This document shows positions 49,142 through 61,336 of a stretch of 64,000 nucleotides of DNA, piece by piece. A program made the translations under genes and the position numbers. Source of the stretch: Thamnidium elegans (taxonomy: Eukaryota; Mucoromycota; Mucoromycetes; Mucorales; Mucoraceae); NCBI GenBank assembly GCA_025201345.1, contig JAIXMG010000004.1, positions 1,364,001 to 1,428,000 of the forward strand, written 5' to 3'. A model generated the notes under the pieces. It ran no database searches, was not told where the DNA came from, and saw only the letters and a program-made list of their open reading frames with translations. How positions within the stretch are numbered: position 1 is the first letter of the stretch; each line of letters begins with the position of its first letter.

Positions 49142-51899
49142 ATGAGGACACCATTACTACTACTAGCTGGTTTCTTCCTTATAGAAAAAGTAACAAGTGC
49201 TCAACTAAACCCAACAGATATCGGGTATATAGATATATCACCCAACTCGTATAACTTGGCCGTTTTTAAAGACCCAGAAGAATGTCCACCATGTTTCAAC
49301 TGTATGTTGCCTGGTTTCGAATGTCTCCAATTTGCTAATTGTTCAGAATATGATGGTAAATGTAATTGTCCACCTGGATTCGGAGGAGAGAATTGTCAAC
49401 AACCAAGTAAGTTGTATTTTTTTTTAAAAAAAAGACGTGTATTCTTTGTTATTTATTCTGTATTGTAGTGTGTGGAGGTTTAGATGAACCGAGAAGTAGA
49501 TATCCTAGAGAAAACGGTACAACCTGTGATTGTCCCGAAGGTTGGGAGGGAATTAATTGCAATGGTATGTTATCTTATACATCGCGTATGGTATACGACT
49601 TTTGTCTAACTCTCCCCTCTTTTTTTTTTTTTTTTTAGTTTGTACAAGTGATTCGGTATGTGATTCTTTAGTACCTACAGGTCAAAACGGTACCTGCTAT
49701 CGTGGTGGTCTTGCAGTTTACGAAAATCATCAAATGTGTGATGTAACAAGTGAGTACTTTTTACGATGGGGAATGATATCTGTACTCAATACGTAATTGT
49801 AGATCGTAAAATTCTGGATCAACTCAAGGACCAAATTCCTCAAGTTACATTTTCTTGTAATAGACATGAATCGACTTGTGATTTTCAATGTAAGCCTTTT
49901 TTTTTTTACGCGGTAATTCTTTATATATCAGTAACTAACAAAATGTTTGTTATTAGTTTGGGTTGATCAAATCGAATCATTTTATTGTCATCTGGATAAG
50001 TGCGATTTCAAGCAAAGTACATATAAATCTATTTAAAGAATTTGTCAGTGCCCCTTATTTTTTTTTTTATTTTTTTTGCATTATGTAGCACATGAATACA
50101 ATAAGAATACAACAAAATACACTTGTGATACTATAGACTGTAGATGTATCCCGGACGAAATGCTTTGTGGAAAAGATGGTTCTATAGGTACAGTAAATAA
50201 AGTAGAGGCATATAGTATATATATATATATATATATATATTAATTTTTTTTTATTTAAAGATCTTACTGATTTACTCAAGGATGAAATCGTTGGCCCTGC
50301 ATCATTTGATTGTAACGGAAAAGACTGTATATTTTCAGAACCTGCAATGGATGATTTAATTTTTGCTGTATTTGGTGATGCTTCCATCTTTTTGAATTGT
50401 AATTCTGGTGAATGTCTTCATTATACCATGGTACCAGGGTTTGAGGTAAAGTTAAACAGTGAAAAAAAAAAAAAAAAGGTGCAAGATTTAACAACTTTTA
50501 TATATATATATATATATATATATAGCGTGGTGAGCGCCCAATTAATTGGGTCATGATTGCATCTGGATTAGGTGGTGTATTTGTATTTTTAGTGATTGTA
50601 GGATCAGTGGTTACCTGTTTAGCCAGAGACTCTACGCAACACGAACTTATTCAACTCGCAGACGACGAAGCCGGAAAGCTGATGTCCGAACATACACCTG
50701 TTGGACTTTCATTTAACAATGTAGGATATACTTTATCTCATATTAAACAGCCCTTACTTGTAAATGCTACTGGCAGTGTACAATCCGGTCAAGTCTTGGC
50801 TATTATGGGCCCCTCCGGAGCTGGTAAGACCACGCTTTTAGATATTCTAGCCAACCGTACCAAGGCCGGTCAAGTGACAGGAAACGTTTATGTAAACGGT
50901 AGAACATGTCCACGCGAAGACTATGTCCAATTGATAGGTTATGTCGATCAAGAGGATACCATGATACCTACTTTAACCGTATACGAAACCATTCTTTATT
51001 CTGCTCTTTTAAGACTTCCTAAATCAATGAGTAAAGCCGCCAAGAAATACAGAGTAATGGAAGTAATGCAAGAGTTGGGCATTGACGGTATTAAGGATAG
51101 TAAGATTGGACAATCGGATGAAAGATCCATTAGTGGTGGTGAAAGAAGAAGAGTTGCTATTGCTTGTGAACTCGTCACGTCTCCTTCGATTTTATTCTTG
51201 GATGAACCTACTTCTGGATTAGATGCTTACAATGCCTTTAATGTTGTTGAATCTTTAGTGACTTTGGCTCGTAACTATAAGCGTACTGTTGTATTTACTA
51301 TTCATCAGCCTAGATCGAATATTGTCACGCTTTTTGATAACTTGGTATTATTAGCTAAAGGAAGAATCATTTACTCTGGATCTCAAGCTCAAACTCAAAA
51401 CTACTTTGGAAATATTGGTTATAGTTGTCCACCTGGTTTTAACATTGCTGATTATTTAATTGACTTAACAATGGAAGCCGTAAAATCGGACGATTCAAAT
51501 GAAGCCTCTTCATCTTCTTTAGGTGTAGATGTAGTAGTAGAAGATGGTCCCTCGCCTGACGGTTTAACACCTCATTTAAGAAAATTAAGCCAAGCCTATG
51601 AAACAAGCTCTGTAGCAAAAGAGTTACAAAAGGAAATTGCGCAAACTATATCTGATGCCAATGGGCCTGATTCAAACGATAGCTTGTCCGGAAACACTAT
51701 TGTTATTTCTTCTCATAAGAGACCTGGATTTATCACACAGTTTATGATTTTGGCTTCAAGAACCTTCAAGAACTTGTATCGTAACCCTATGTTGATGTTT
51801 GCACATTATGCAATTGCAGTAGTACTTGCACGTAAAGTTTTTTTTTTTTTTTTTTTTTTTTTTTACATAACCAGTTAATCATTATTCCTAAAATTAATA

Positions 51900-51931
<32 letters not shown>

Positions 51932-52725
51932 GTTGTTTGTGGTGGTCTCTTTTATCAAGTATCAAACACAATCGCAGGATTTCAAAACAGAATGGGTTTA
52001 TTTTTCTTTTACGAAGCCTTACTTGGCTTTATGTGCTTAACCTCATTACAAGTATTCTCAACCGAACGTATTTTATTTATTCGCGAAAGAGCCAATGGGT
52101 ATTACTCACCGGCTACATACTTTCTTGCCAAAGTATTATTTGATATTATTCCATTACGTGTAGTCCCCCCACTTATGATGGGTTTAATATCTTACTACAT
52201 GGTTGGACTTGTAGAAGGAGTTAATGAATTCCTAAAGTTTTTGTTAGTTTTGGTGCTATTTAATTTAACTGCTGCAGCACTTTGTTTAGCAATTGGTGTT
52301 GTATTTAAAAACGTATCCATGGCGAATTTATTAAGTGTTTTGGTTATGCTCTTTTCCATGTTATTTGCCGGTTTATTACTCAACAAAGGTATTATTATTA
52401 TTTTTAACTTTTTTTTTTTGCAACTAACTTTTTATTTTTTTATTTTTTTTTAGATACCATGTCACCATACTTTGGATGGCTTAAATACCTTTCATTCTTT
52501 AACTACGCATTGGAAGCGCTTCTAGTGAACGAAATGTTATACCTTCAACTCGTTGAAGAAAGGTTTGGTTTAAATATTGATGTACCTGGTGCAACCATTT
52601 TATCCACGTTTGGTTTTAATGCCAAGAACTATTGGCCCGATGTAATCAAGATGGCTGCCATGTTTATAACATTTATGTCATTTGCATTTATCTGGCTTGT
52701 TCTTGTTGTCAAAGAGAAGAGATAA
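49142..52725 (+). CDS. ABCG-family transporter with EGF-like N-terminus (Adp1-like)
   Basis: Half-size ABC transporter with reverse order (NBD-TMD), preceded by a secreted-type ectodomain. Signal peptide [20 protein letters not shown]. Cys-rich EGF-like segments spread over several small exons: [45 protein letters not shown] first transmembrane helix ([19 protein letters not shown]) precedes the NBD: Walker [10 protein letters not shown], signature ISGGERRR, Walker [14 protein letters not shown]-loop FTIHQPRS. The TMD has about six helices over exons from 51790 on, ending VVKEKR. Around ten introns. Architecture equals yeast Adp1; substrate unknown. Members in this branch are often sterol/lipid related. 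Confidence 0.93.
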
Positions 52726-52993
52726 TTTTAAATCGCCTACTGTAAACCTATTAATCATGACAGAAGATCACATTCTTATTTTTAATTCCACTCGTGTTTT
52801 TGTGGTCTGACCACCATTTTATCGGGTATGACAAGCATGTCTTGGAAATGTTTTTTTTTTATTATTATTTAAAAAATAAATATAATGTTAAACTACAATG
52901 CGTTTATGAGAGAAAGTGTGTTAAGATAATGAAAGTTTGAGATGAGAAAAGAAAAATGGATATAGAGAAATATACAAAATAAGCTAGATAAAC

Positions 52994-54278
52994 TTAATCA
53001 GCGATACAAAGTTCTTGCTTACGATCCTTAGCGTAAACATCCTTGTACTTGTTGTAAATAAATTCAAGCTCTTCGATATATAATCTTTGAACTTCTAAGA
53101 GTTGCTCTTTAGTAGGTTCAACACCTTCTTCCAAGGTAGGAACAGGGATAGGCTTTCCAACTATTAATAAAACGCGTGTTAGTTCACTCCTTTTTTTTTT
53201 TTTTTTTTTTTTTACTAATCAAAAGTAAAACATACCAACTGTTGCAATTTGATGTCTAAATGGAATAATCCCGACATTGTCTATAACAGGATTATATTAG
53301 ATATTACATAACACACACACACAAAAACAAACAAAATACTTACAATTAAAAACACCTCTAGCATGAAACAAGGGCATAGTAAAACCAAGTAATGCCTGCA
53401 TCTTTTTTTGGTAATAGAAAACCTTGCTTCCTTTAGTGTTATCAACTTGGTCATACAAATCATTTTCTCCGAATGAAAAGACAGGTACAAGTTCAGCCTT
53501 TTGTTTAATAGCCAAACGAATAAATCCTAATCTTTTACGGAGAACTAGATCGTTTGTGCCTGGACGAGCATTTAAAGACTCTGCGGCACCACCAATAACA
53601 ATTACAATTGAACGACCAGGACCCGAACTCAAGATATGTTCACACGATTTACGAGAGACAGCTGCAAGTCCCAATGATAAAATATAATCACGGTAAAAAG
53701 GAATACTGAAGTTGGAGGTTAATGTAAGTAAAGAGGGTTTGATGCCCGGAAACAAACTAGAGAATCCAGTTGCGTCTGTTCCAAAATTAGCAAATGCGCC
53801 CATTGAAATAATACCGTGAGGATGATAACCTAATACATAATTCTTGTTTGCATCAAGATCTTGCTCCTATAATACATAACAAATGACTTAATAACAAACA
53901 TTTTATAAGAATTTTTTTTTTTTTTACCTTGATTAATTTGACTGGGAAATAATTAGCAAAATATTTCCATCCAACCCATTTACGACATCTTTCAAAAGGT
54001 CTACCACCTCTTTCAGGCGCTTTATCAAAGTAAATAAATGTGACATAGGCGATCATAACTGGCCAAAGGAATTTATATGTTGCTAAAAAGAAGAATACAA
54101 AGATTGTAAAGAAAAAGAAAGCTATCCAAGTAGCAACTGCTAATGTTTGAAGACGTCTTTCAAGTGGAACACCTGTTATAGGTGCCCATTGAACGTGATC
54201 ATTTTTTTTTGGTTCCAGTTTAGTGATCTCGGAAATTTCTTCTTTTGTGGTTGTAGATACCAACGTTTCAGAAGTCAT
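52994..54278 (-). CDS. dga1: Diacylglycerol O-acyltransferase 2 (DGAT2/Dga1)
   Basis: Final step of triacylglycerol synthesis at the ER and lipid droplet. N-terminus MTSETLVSTTTKEEISEITK, then WAPITGVPLERRLQTLAVAT and a hydrophobic hairpin (IAFFFFTIFVFFFL and a second segment). The catalytic signature YHPHGIISMGAFANF is intact, followed by the SFSFGEND-type block PVFSFGENDLYDQ and GIIPFRHQIATV, GKPIPVP. C-terminal helix EQLLEVQRLYIEELEFIYNK. Four exons at least. Start at 54278, stop at 52994. Oleaginous Mucorales rely on DGAT2 for storage lipid, consistent with the proposed taxonomy. Confidence 0.95.
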
Positions 54279-54302
54279 GATTGTATGTAAAGAAGTATAA
54301 AA

Positions 54303-54337
<35 letters not shown>

Positions 54338-55632
54338 AAATAATTTTTGACTCTTTTTTATATACATCTTTAAATTTTTTTTTTAGTTTGTACTACCTTC
54401 ATTGTACATTTTATTTCACATGGTACTCGTGCCTTGAATAATTAAGCTATATAAAAATAGACAAAAAAAATTATGTGTGCTTTTTAATAATTGTTATTAC
54501 ACAAAACATGATTTTCTACAATTGCAAAAAAGATACATCGCTATTTTTAAATCACGCACATATCTTGAAACACAGTATATCACTTCTCTTGTATAAATAA
54601 CTTGTCTACTAAAATGATCATTTTATGTCATTCGCTTAGTGATTTAAAGGAGACAAAACTTGATAAGGATTCATCTAGAACCTTTTTACCCTGTCATTTT
54701 CCTCTACAAAAAAAAAGACGCGATAAATCAAGTAAGACAAGACATTTATTAATTTCCAATTAGTTGCTACATATCTAATTCCTTGACATTCAGGTGCTCT
54801 CTAAATCCAGACTATTACAACCCTTTTATTCTAGGTTAGGTTTTCATCAGTAACACGTAATATAACTAAAGTGTATCAGGGATATCAAGACTCCCATAGG
54901 CGAAGCAAGGAGTTTCATCTGACAACAGAAGAAGAGTAACAGTAAGAGGAGAGAAAAATTACAATCGGTGCTTACCGTGGCTCTAAAACGTGTCGTGTAA
55001 CTATAAAATAGAAAAAACCCTTCTTTCGCTTAATGATAACGTGCTTTTAGTTTCTATTTTACTCTATTATGCGTAATATATGGGCTTTTCCGTAAAGCGC
55101 CTTGCCGCAAGAATAATAAAAAAAGAGAAACGCCTTTTCTTACAAATATTATTATTATTATTTTTTTTTTTTTTTTTTTTTTTTGCCAAGATGAGGCTAA
55201 AGTTATTGTTTTAAAGTTTTGTTATCTAAAGGCAAAACAAATGTATAATGATAGGGTGACACACTAAAGGAAAAGGAGGAAGAGGAGGAGGATATATATA
55301 TACTTTATAAAAAACATATTTTTTCTTACATGATATATCTCCCCTCACTTGATAATGTAGAAGCTTGCATTATAACATGTCAGTTTTACCTTCCAAACTT
55401 AGTCAAATTGAACACGAACAAAGCAAAATTCAATTTACTCACTCAGATTACATTTGCCACGTTTTTATTTCATCATACTCTTAGTACAGCAAATTTATTG
55501 CTACGAAAAAAAAACAACCTCTTCCTTTCTATCAAGCTACAAATTGAAAACAAAAAATGATTTGTTTATTATTTTCCAACTTTTTTCTTTACTATAGAAA
55601 GTTAGATTTGTTTACAAAAAAGCGTCCTTCTT
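54279..55632. other. Intergenic leading into repeat island
   Basis: DGAT2 upstream region with an A-run of about 29 at 54308-54335 and a T-run near 55162-55184. No gene recognised; short ORF at 55330-55560 unsupported. Confidence 0.5.
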
Positions 55633-55664
55633 ACAGTCGACGAAAAAAGGTTGGCCCAATAAAA
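55633..55664. repeat. Direct repeat A, left copy
   Basis: ACAGTCGACGAAAAAAGGTT followed by GGCCCAATAAAA. The same sequence with one change recurs at 57699-57730 in the same orientation, 2.07 kb away. The two bracket the repeat-rich island. Confidence 0.7.
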
Positions 55665-55683
55665 AAAAATAATTGGTCAGTTT

Positions 55684-55796
55684 GAAATGAAAATGGGTCA
55701 GCCAATGAAAATGGGTCAGCCAATGAAAATGGGTCATAATTTGAAAATGGGTCACTAAGACGAAAATGGATCCTTGTTTTGAAAATGAGTCACTTC
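55684..55796. repeat. GAAAATGGGTCA short tandem array
   Basis: Five to six copies of GAAAATGGGTCA or close variants in about 110 bp, including two perfect 18-bp units (GAAAATGGGTCAGCCAAT). One more copy with the neighbour CTAAGACGAA occurs at 57731-57753. Confidence 0.75.
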
Positions 55797-55997
55797 GATA
55801 TTTGTAGCTCATGTTAGCCGCATCCCAGTGTCGTGAGGACTTGCTCTATGTATTCAAGGAAGTCACTGCTGGTAGTACCCTTCCTCTTGGGGGCCTAAGC
55901 CTTCTCACCAGTTCGAGTTCGTTTTCCAGGCGTATAGATGAAATAATCAAAACGTTCATAGTTTTAGTTCCCAACACTAATTTCTTAGCATTATCAT

Positions 55998-56148
55998 TCA
56001 CTATGGCGGAACTTATGGTAACAATGCCCAATATGGTAACTTTGTTACCATAATATTAGTTATTCTGTAATCTGATTCGCTGCATATAAAAATTATGGTA
56101 ACATAGGTACCATATTGAGCATTGTTACCATAGGTTCCGCCATAGTGA
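55998..56148. mobile_element. Fold-back MITE-like element (151 bp)
   Basis: Two arms of about 55 bp, starting TCACTATGGCGGAAC and its complement GTTCCGCCATAGTGA, form a near-perfect stem around a loop of about 40 bp. Within the arms TATGGTAAC and GTTACCATA alternate, so smaller hairpins are also possible. No clear target-site duplication. Overlapping open frames here are by-products of the repeat. Confidence 0.65.
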
Positions 56149-57177
56149 TATTGTCAATCAAGCATAATTCTACATTTTGGTATCTTGTATCAGTGTGAGG
56201 TAAAGAGGACTGGGGGATGTTTCCTTTTGTTGATGATGTCTTTTCATAGTGTGCATCCAGCGATGGGAGTCTTGAATATATCTCTCCACCAAGAACAAGT
56301 AAAGACTTGCCTCCCTCCACAAAAACAGCCTCTTCCAACAAATGAGCACATGATTTAGCTGCCATTGGATTTAAATTCCAGCTGTTGTTTAACAAAAGTG
56401 CAGTCTGAGGATCCAACTCGATATAGTTTGACTTTGATAGTAATGCACTGCAATGACTATTCAATACGATGTTCCGGATTGAGCATGGTGTTTGGTCGGG
56501 TTGGCTGTCTTCATCAATTTCTTTTCTCTTTTTTTTGGAATGAATATGAGCGATGATGGTTTGTTTCCTGCTTCAAGCGTCATCATGTTGCCAATAACTT
56601 TCGGTGCAGCAAGCAAGTGGTGTTCTTCCCCTTTATGGTCAACGTAAATCACAGGTTCCAAGTCCCCTAGTTCAGCTACCAACATTTTTTTTCTTGCTCT
56701 TTTTCAGGTTGATGTAGTACATTGAAAGCTGATAGAACTGATGTCTTGTAGTCATGTCTTTTGATATTATTTTCGTTCTTTGTTTGATCTTTCGGCTGTG
56801 ATGACGTTGTCTAGGTATTTAAAGTTACATTTATAGCATCATCCGCAACTAAGCTGTCATCATCTGAATTACTGTCGTCTTTTTCATTATTGTCGTGTGT
56901 TTTTTTTTACGTATCTTTTCAGTGATTCAGGATTGGGGTAGTACTTCTCGTTACAATACGGACAGACAAAGACCCCTTTGTCATTCCTGATCACCATTTT
57001 TGAGACTATTAAGTCAAAGATTCATTAGTATTCAAAAAAAAAAAGGACGTTAAGCTTCCACTTGCCTTTATTCAACTCAACAGTGATTTATTTGGAATGA
57101 AAGCGGTAGACATGGTGGTTTAAGGCTTGTTTTGATGAAAGCGATCTATCACAATCTTGACAAACGAAAGAGCTCAT
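56093..57177 (-). pseudogene. Broken gene with zinc-finger N-terminus
   Basis: Minus strand begins MSSFVCQDCDRSLSSKQALN followed by HHVYRFHSK and stop, a textbook C2H2 finger (CX2C-X12-HX4H). A second finger-like ORF starts MVIRNDKGVFVCPYCNEKYY and lacks the first His (Tyr present). Then come an acidic stretch (DDSNSDDDSLVADDA), TSVLSAFNVLHQPEKEQEKK, MLVAELGDLEPVIYVDHKGE (56685) and KPSSLIFIPKKREKK. A final open frame (56464-56093) reads LLLNNSWNLNPMAAKSCAHL. Pieces lie in different frames with stops between; some gaps could be introns. Its end merges into the fold-back repeat. Likely a repeat-associated gene of unknown family. Confidence 0.45.
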
Positions 57178-57187
57178 AGAATTTAAA

Positions 57188-57633
57188 GGTTAATTCTTGG
57201 TACACCACCATTTACACCACCAGCGCCAATTTAGCGAAATTCCTGCATCGACACTGCCATATCACAAGGAAATATTTAGACATTTGATAAAATAAAAGGT
57301 ACTTGTTTGTATATGAATTCATTATTAAAAAAAAAGGAAAGGAAAAAAAAAAGATGTGATTTTAATCATGATAAAAAGAGGTTTATTTAACTATGATAAA
57401 ATGGAGTTTATTCAATCATGATAAAAGAGGTTTATTCAACTATGATAAAAAGGATTTATTTAATCATCGTGATATTTATATTACAATTTCCTTTTTCACG
57501 ATATTAAAAAAAAAGTCGTTTTACATGTAAAGTACCTGTTATTGTAAATGGTGGTGCACCAAAAAAAATAAAAAAAAAATTACATCGTAAATTGACACTG
57601 GTGGTGTAAATGATGGTGTACCAAGAATTAACC
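57188..57633. mobile_element. Complete 446-bp MITE with 36-bp TIRs and 8-bp TSD
   Basis: Left end GGTTAATTCTTGGTACACCA continues to CATTTACACCACCAG; the right end is its reverse complement with one mismatch over 36 bp. The 8-bp direct repeat AATTTAAA flanks both sides (57180-57187 and 57634-57641). The interior has repeated TTTAA(T/C)(T/C)ATGATAAAA units and an inner GGTGGTGCACC. No coding capacity. An 8-bp duplication is typical of hAT-type transposases (Merlin also 8-9), but the long TIR is unusual for hAT, so the superfamily is left open. Confidence 0.9.
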
Positions 57634-57698
57634 AATTTAAAGATAAAGATAAAAGAAAGTGGTTGTGAAATTGGTGAAAGTGGTGAAATAGGCTGTAT

Positions 57699-57753
57699 AC
57701 AATCGACGAAAAAAGGTTGGCCCAATAAAATGAAAATGGGTCACTAAGACGAA
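57699..57753. repeat. Direct repeat A, right copy, plus one array unit
   Basis: Starts ACAATCGACGAAAAAAGGTT and continues GGCCCAATAAAATGAAAATG to GGTCACTAAGACGAA. It matches 55633-55664 joined to the unit at about 55741-55760, as if the left copy had gained extra array units. Confidence 0.7.
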
Positions 57754-58642
57754 TAGCAAACAGAATTAATGCCGCTAAAAAATAGCGTATGAAAATTATT
57801 AAGAATCATTTTTAACGGTCCTTTAAAAAATATCAGGTAAAATATATTTTCTTATCGATTAACACCTGATAATGCTTATTAAACGGGCCATAAAAAAAAG
57901 ACTATATGAAAGACACATATTTATCCTATTGGATAGTAAAAAAAACAATCCCAGAATAACTCGTAAAATTCCCACTGGGGAGAAGGACTGAGTTTTTTTT
58001 TTCGGTTCTAAAATAGCCGTTGGATCTAACAAATATAAATTATAAGCGTCCAAATCATTACAAAAACCATTAATATAATTATTAAAGAGTCTTTTTTTTT
58101 CTTTTTCTTTTGAGCATCTAATTAAAGATATTATAAATTTTAAATGATTTTTTTAAACGTTGTACAATAATATATATGTGAATTGTTTTTGAGTGAATCA
58201 GAATTGGTTAATTGTGCATTCAGTGGGAGGGAAAAACTTTAACGCTATATTTGTAACACCAAACAACAGTCTATTATATTTTATACAAGATTAACTCGTA
58301 TAAAGTTTTCGATACCGTATTTAAAAGCGGACGGGTTCAATAGAACGGCTTATAATGATTATTTTTAATAGGGAGGTAGTTTATACGTTGATGACCTCGT
58401 GCTTATCATTTCTTTCACTCAATACATATTAAAAAAAGAAAGCAAGTTTTTATTTATTTATTTACAATAGGATACAATAACTTTAAAAATAATTTTATAT
58501 CCTTATTTAGACAATTCTATTTTATTTAGGATTTCTGTTACAGTACTTTTTTTTTTTTTTTTTTGCACAACTTAAATATGAAATATTTTATTTCTTTCTC
58601 TTCTTCTTTATACCTCTTATATATATTTTTTTTTAGAAAAAA
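57754..58642. other. Intergenic, upstream of deacetylase
   Basis: No gene recognised. A YVDDLVLI-like string on the plus strand at about 58386-58410 is considered and rejected below. A T-rich leader precedes the next ATG. Confidence 0.45.
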
Positions 58643-60774
58643 ATGAAAGTGATTAGTATTAGTACATCTATCATTGCAATTATTGCACTTGCTCAATCCA
58701 CATTAGCCGCTACAACAGCGGCTCCTTGTGACCCAAACACTTGTAAACTTCCCAGCTGTCTTTGTCCATCGCTTACTCCACCTAACGGCCTTCAACCAAA
58801 AGATGTACCTCAATTCGTTACTATTACATTTGATGATTCAGTCCAAGCTGAATTATTAGCTACAGCAAAAGATTTATTAAATGTCAAGTAAGTAAATAAA
58901 AAAGAAAAAAAGTCTTATTGTATACAACAACCTTTTGCCCTGGTATTGCCTACTATGTACCTTAAAAAAAATTTCCAAGTTTTTGTTGTATACAAAATAA
59001 TCCCTTATTTATTCTTACTTCTAATGCACCTCCTTGCTTATTCTAGGAACCCTAACGGTTGCGCTGCAAAGGTAAACGACTTGTGTTACAAGCTATCTCT
59101 TTATTATGTACTAACATATCTACACAATAGGGTTCATGGTACGTATCTATGCTCTATACCAACTTTGCACTTGTCCAACAATGGTATGCTAACGGAAACG
59201 AAGTCGCTGAGTAAGTATATGATTATATTATTTATAAGTGAATTTTTCTAATTTTTTTTTATTATTATTAGCCACACATTTACTCATGTTGGTACACCAT
59301 CTGCTCAGTAAGTATAACCATCGTTTACTAAACTAAAACGTTTAGCTAACCCCCCCTTTTTTTTATAATAGAGAGATTGCCGCTGCTCGTGCCATGTTAA
59401 ACCAATACGGTGGTGTCCCTCTTGGCAAAATCAAAGGATTTAGGGCTCCATTCTGTAAGTTATATTTCTAATTCGATACGTTTTAAATCTGATTATGATT
59501 TTTTTTTATTTTTTTTTTAGTAAACTATACCACAGATACTTTAAGAGAGATTGCTAAGCAAGGTTTCCAATACGATACATCATCTACAGGTGTACTTGAC
59601 GATAACTTCTGGTAACTATAACAAATATATATATATATATACATATAGTATACTGATTTAAAAAACAGGCCTTATACTCTTGATAACGGGCTAGCAAATG
59701 ATTGTTGGAACAACCTTTGTGGTTCAGATCTTAAACTTCCTGGTAAGTAAACGCTACATATAAAAAAATAATGCAACACCAAACTAATCACGCGTGCGTG
59801 TATGTGTGGATAATAGGCGTTTGGGAAATTCCAATGTATGCAGTAAACGATAATGCAGGCACCGCTCAATTAATGGACGTATACTTGTCTGGAACTCCTT
59901 CTGATGTCACATCCTGGTCAGAAACCAATTTTGAAAGACATTATAATGGAAATCGATCACCATTTGGTATTTATGTTCACCCTAGTAAGTTCACAATATA
60001 AAATACACAGTAAAAATAAATAAATAATAACAATAATATTCTGACAACACGTTTGTTTAGCCCATTTAACAAATTATCCTGGTCTTGCTGATATGTCATC
60101 ACAAAAGGCTGCCGTCGTAAGTTTCATTCAATCACTTGCATCAAAGCCCGACGTATGGTTTGTGACCAACGAACAACTTTTACAATGGGTAAAGTATAAA
60201 AACAATATGCGCACAAAATCGTACATTTTTTCTTTTCTAACCGTATATATATAACTAGATGCAAAATCCTGTTCCAGTTAGTCAATTAGCAAGTCAACCT
60301 TACATGCAGTGTACACTTCCCAACATCGGCAAAGAGATATGTAACGGTTTAGAGACCATTAGTATTGCTAGCAACGTAGTTTCCGGAAACCTATTAAACA
60401 ATTGTAACTTTAACACAGCTAACTGGGGAACCTGTTTTAACTGTCCTGCTACTGAACCCACACTTGATAATCCTACACCCAATAACGCCGTCTCAGACAC
60501 AGATCCCAAATTCCGTCATGCAGTTCCCAACAACTGCGATAGTCTCTGGTGGGATCCTATTGCCGGTCAGTGTTTATGCTCTAATACAACGTGTGCCTAT
60601 AACGATACCTCAGTTCCTCTTACTACGATTACAACTAACGGTACTACTGCTTCTGGTCCAGGTTCTACCCCTCAACAAACCAAGGCTGAAAGTAGCGCTG
60701 TTAGTGGTATGACTACAGCGTTGTTTGGAATTGGATTGAGTATGGGTGTTGCCGCGGCTGTCATGGCATTGTAA
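58643..60774 (+). CDS. Polysaccharide (chitin) deacetylase, GPI-anchored type
   Basis: NodB-fold carbohydrate esterase family 4 protein acting at the cell wall. Signal peptide MKVISISTSIIAIIALAQST, then CDPNTCKLPSCLCPS. Catalytic motifs: TFDDSV (motif 1, the usual TFDDGP altered), HTFTHVG (motif 2, zinc His pair kept), RAPF (motif 3). The intervening text GSWYVSMLYTNFALVQQWYA is typical of Mucoromycota deacetylases. Nine or so exons, among them one of 25 nt (59047-59071). The C-terminus is Ser/Thr-rich with a hydrophobic end (ALFGIGLSMGVAAAVMAL), consistent with a GPI anchor. Known role: converting chitin to chitosan, abundant in Mucorales walls; activity of this variant motif is uncertain. 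Confidence 0.88.
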
Positions 60775-61336
60775 TTACCCGTATTTAATTACAAGTAAAT
60801 TATTTTTTATTACTTGTACTCTAATTATTCCACACACTGTAAAAGTAATCTCTTTCTTTTCTCCTTACTATATAACATTCTTTTCTTTTTTTTTTTTTTA
60901 CTTAACAATGATAATAAAAAACTCTCCACAATATAATACTCCTTTAAAAGATTATATTTTAAACTATAAAGTTGACAGTTATTGTTAAAACAAGAATCTA
61001 GAACATGGTGACTTTTTTTGTTGTTGAAATACCATGCAGGAGAGGGTGGAATCTATTTTGCTTTTAGCTACGCTTTTTTTTTCTTTTTTTTTAAATATAG
61101 TAAAACAAATACATTTGGAAATTATTTCTGTATTCTGAGCTATTGAGAATGAATTTTTTTCTGTGGTTACTCAAGAAATGCAATGTAATATTAGGGTTAC
61201 AAAAAAGAAATAAAAAATGGCGTGTCATGAACAAGTAAAAAAAAAATCGTCTTAATAACAAGTTTCATAAAAATAATACTTGTTTTTCTTGTATGTAAAT
61301 ATAGATTGCATATAAGCATACATGTGATCGACACTT
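60775..61336. other. Intergenic, convergent 3' ends
   Basis: Between the 3' ends of the deacetylase gene and the Pol gamma gene. AT-rich, nothing supported. Confidence 0.55.

Noticed and set aside
57859..58053. Minus-strand 64-residue hydrophobic ORF
   Set aside because: No homology that I can recognise and composition typical of random AT-rich sequence.
58386..58425. YVDDLVLI-like string on the plus strand, resembling a reverse transcriptase active site
   Set aside because: A stop lies three codons before it and no other reverse transcriptase motif is found nearby in any frame; too short to call.
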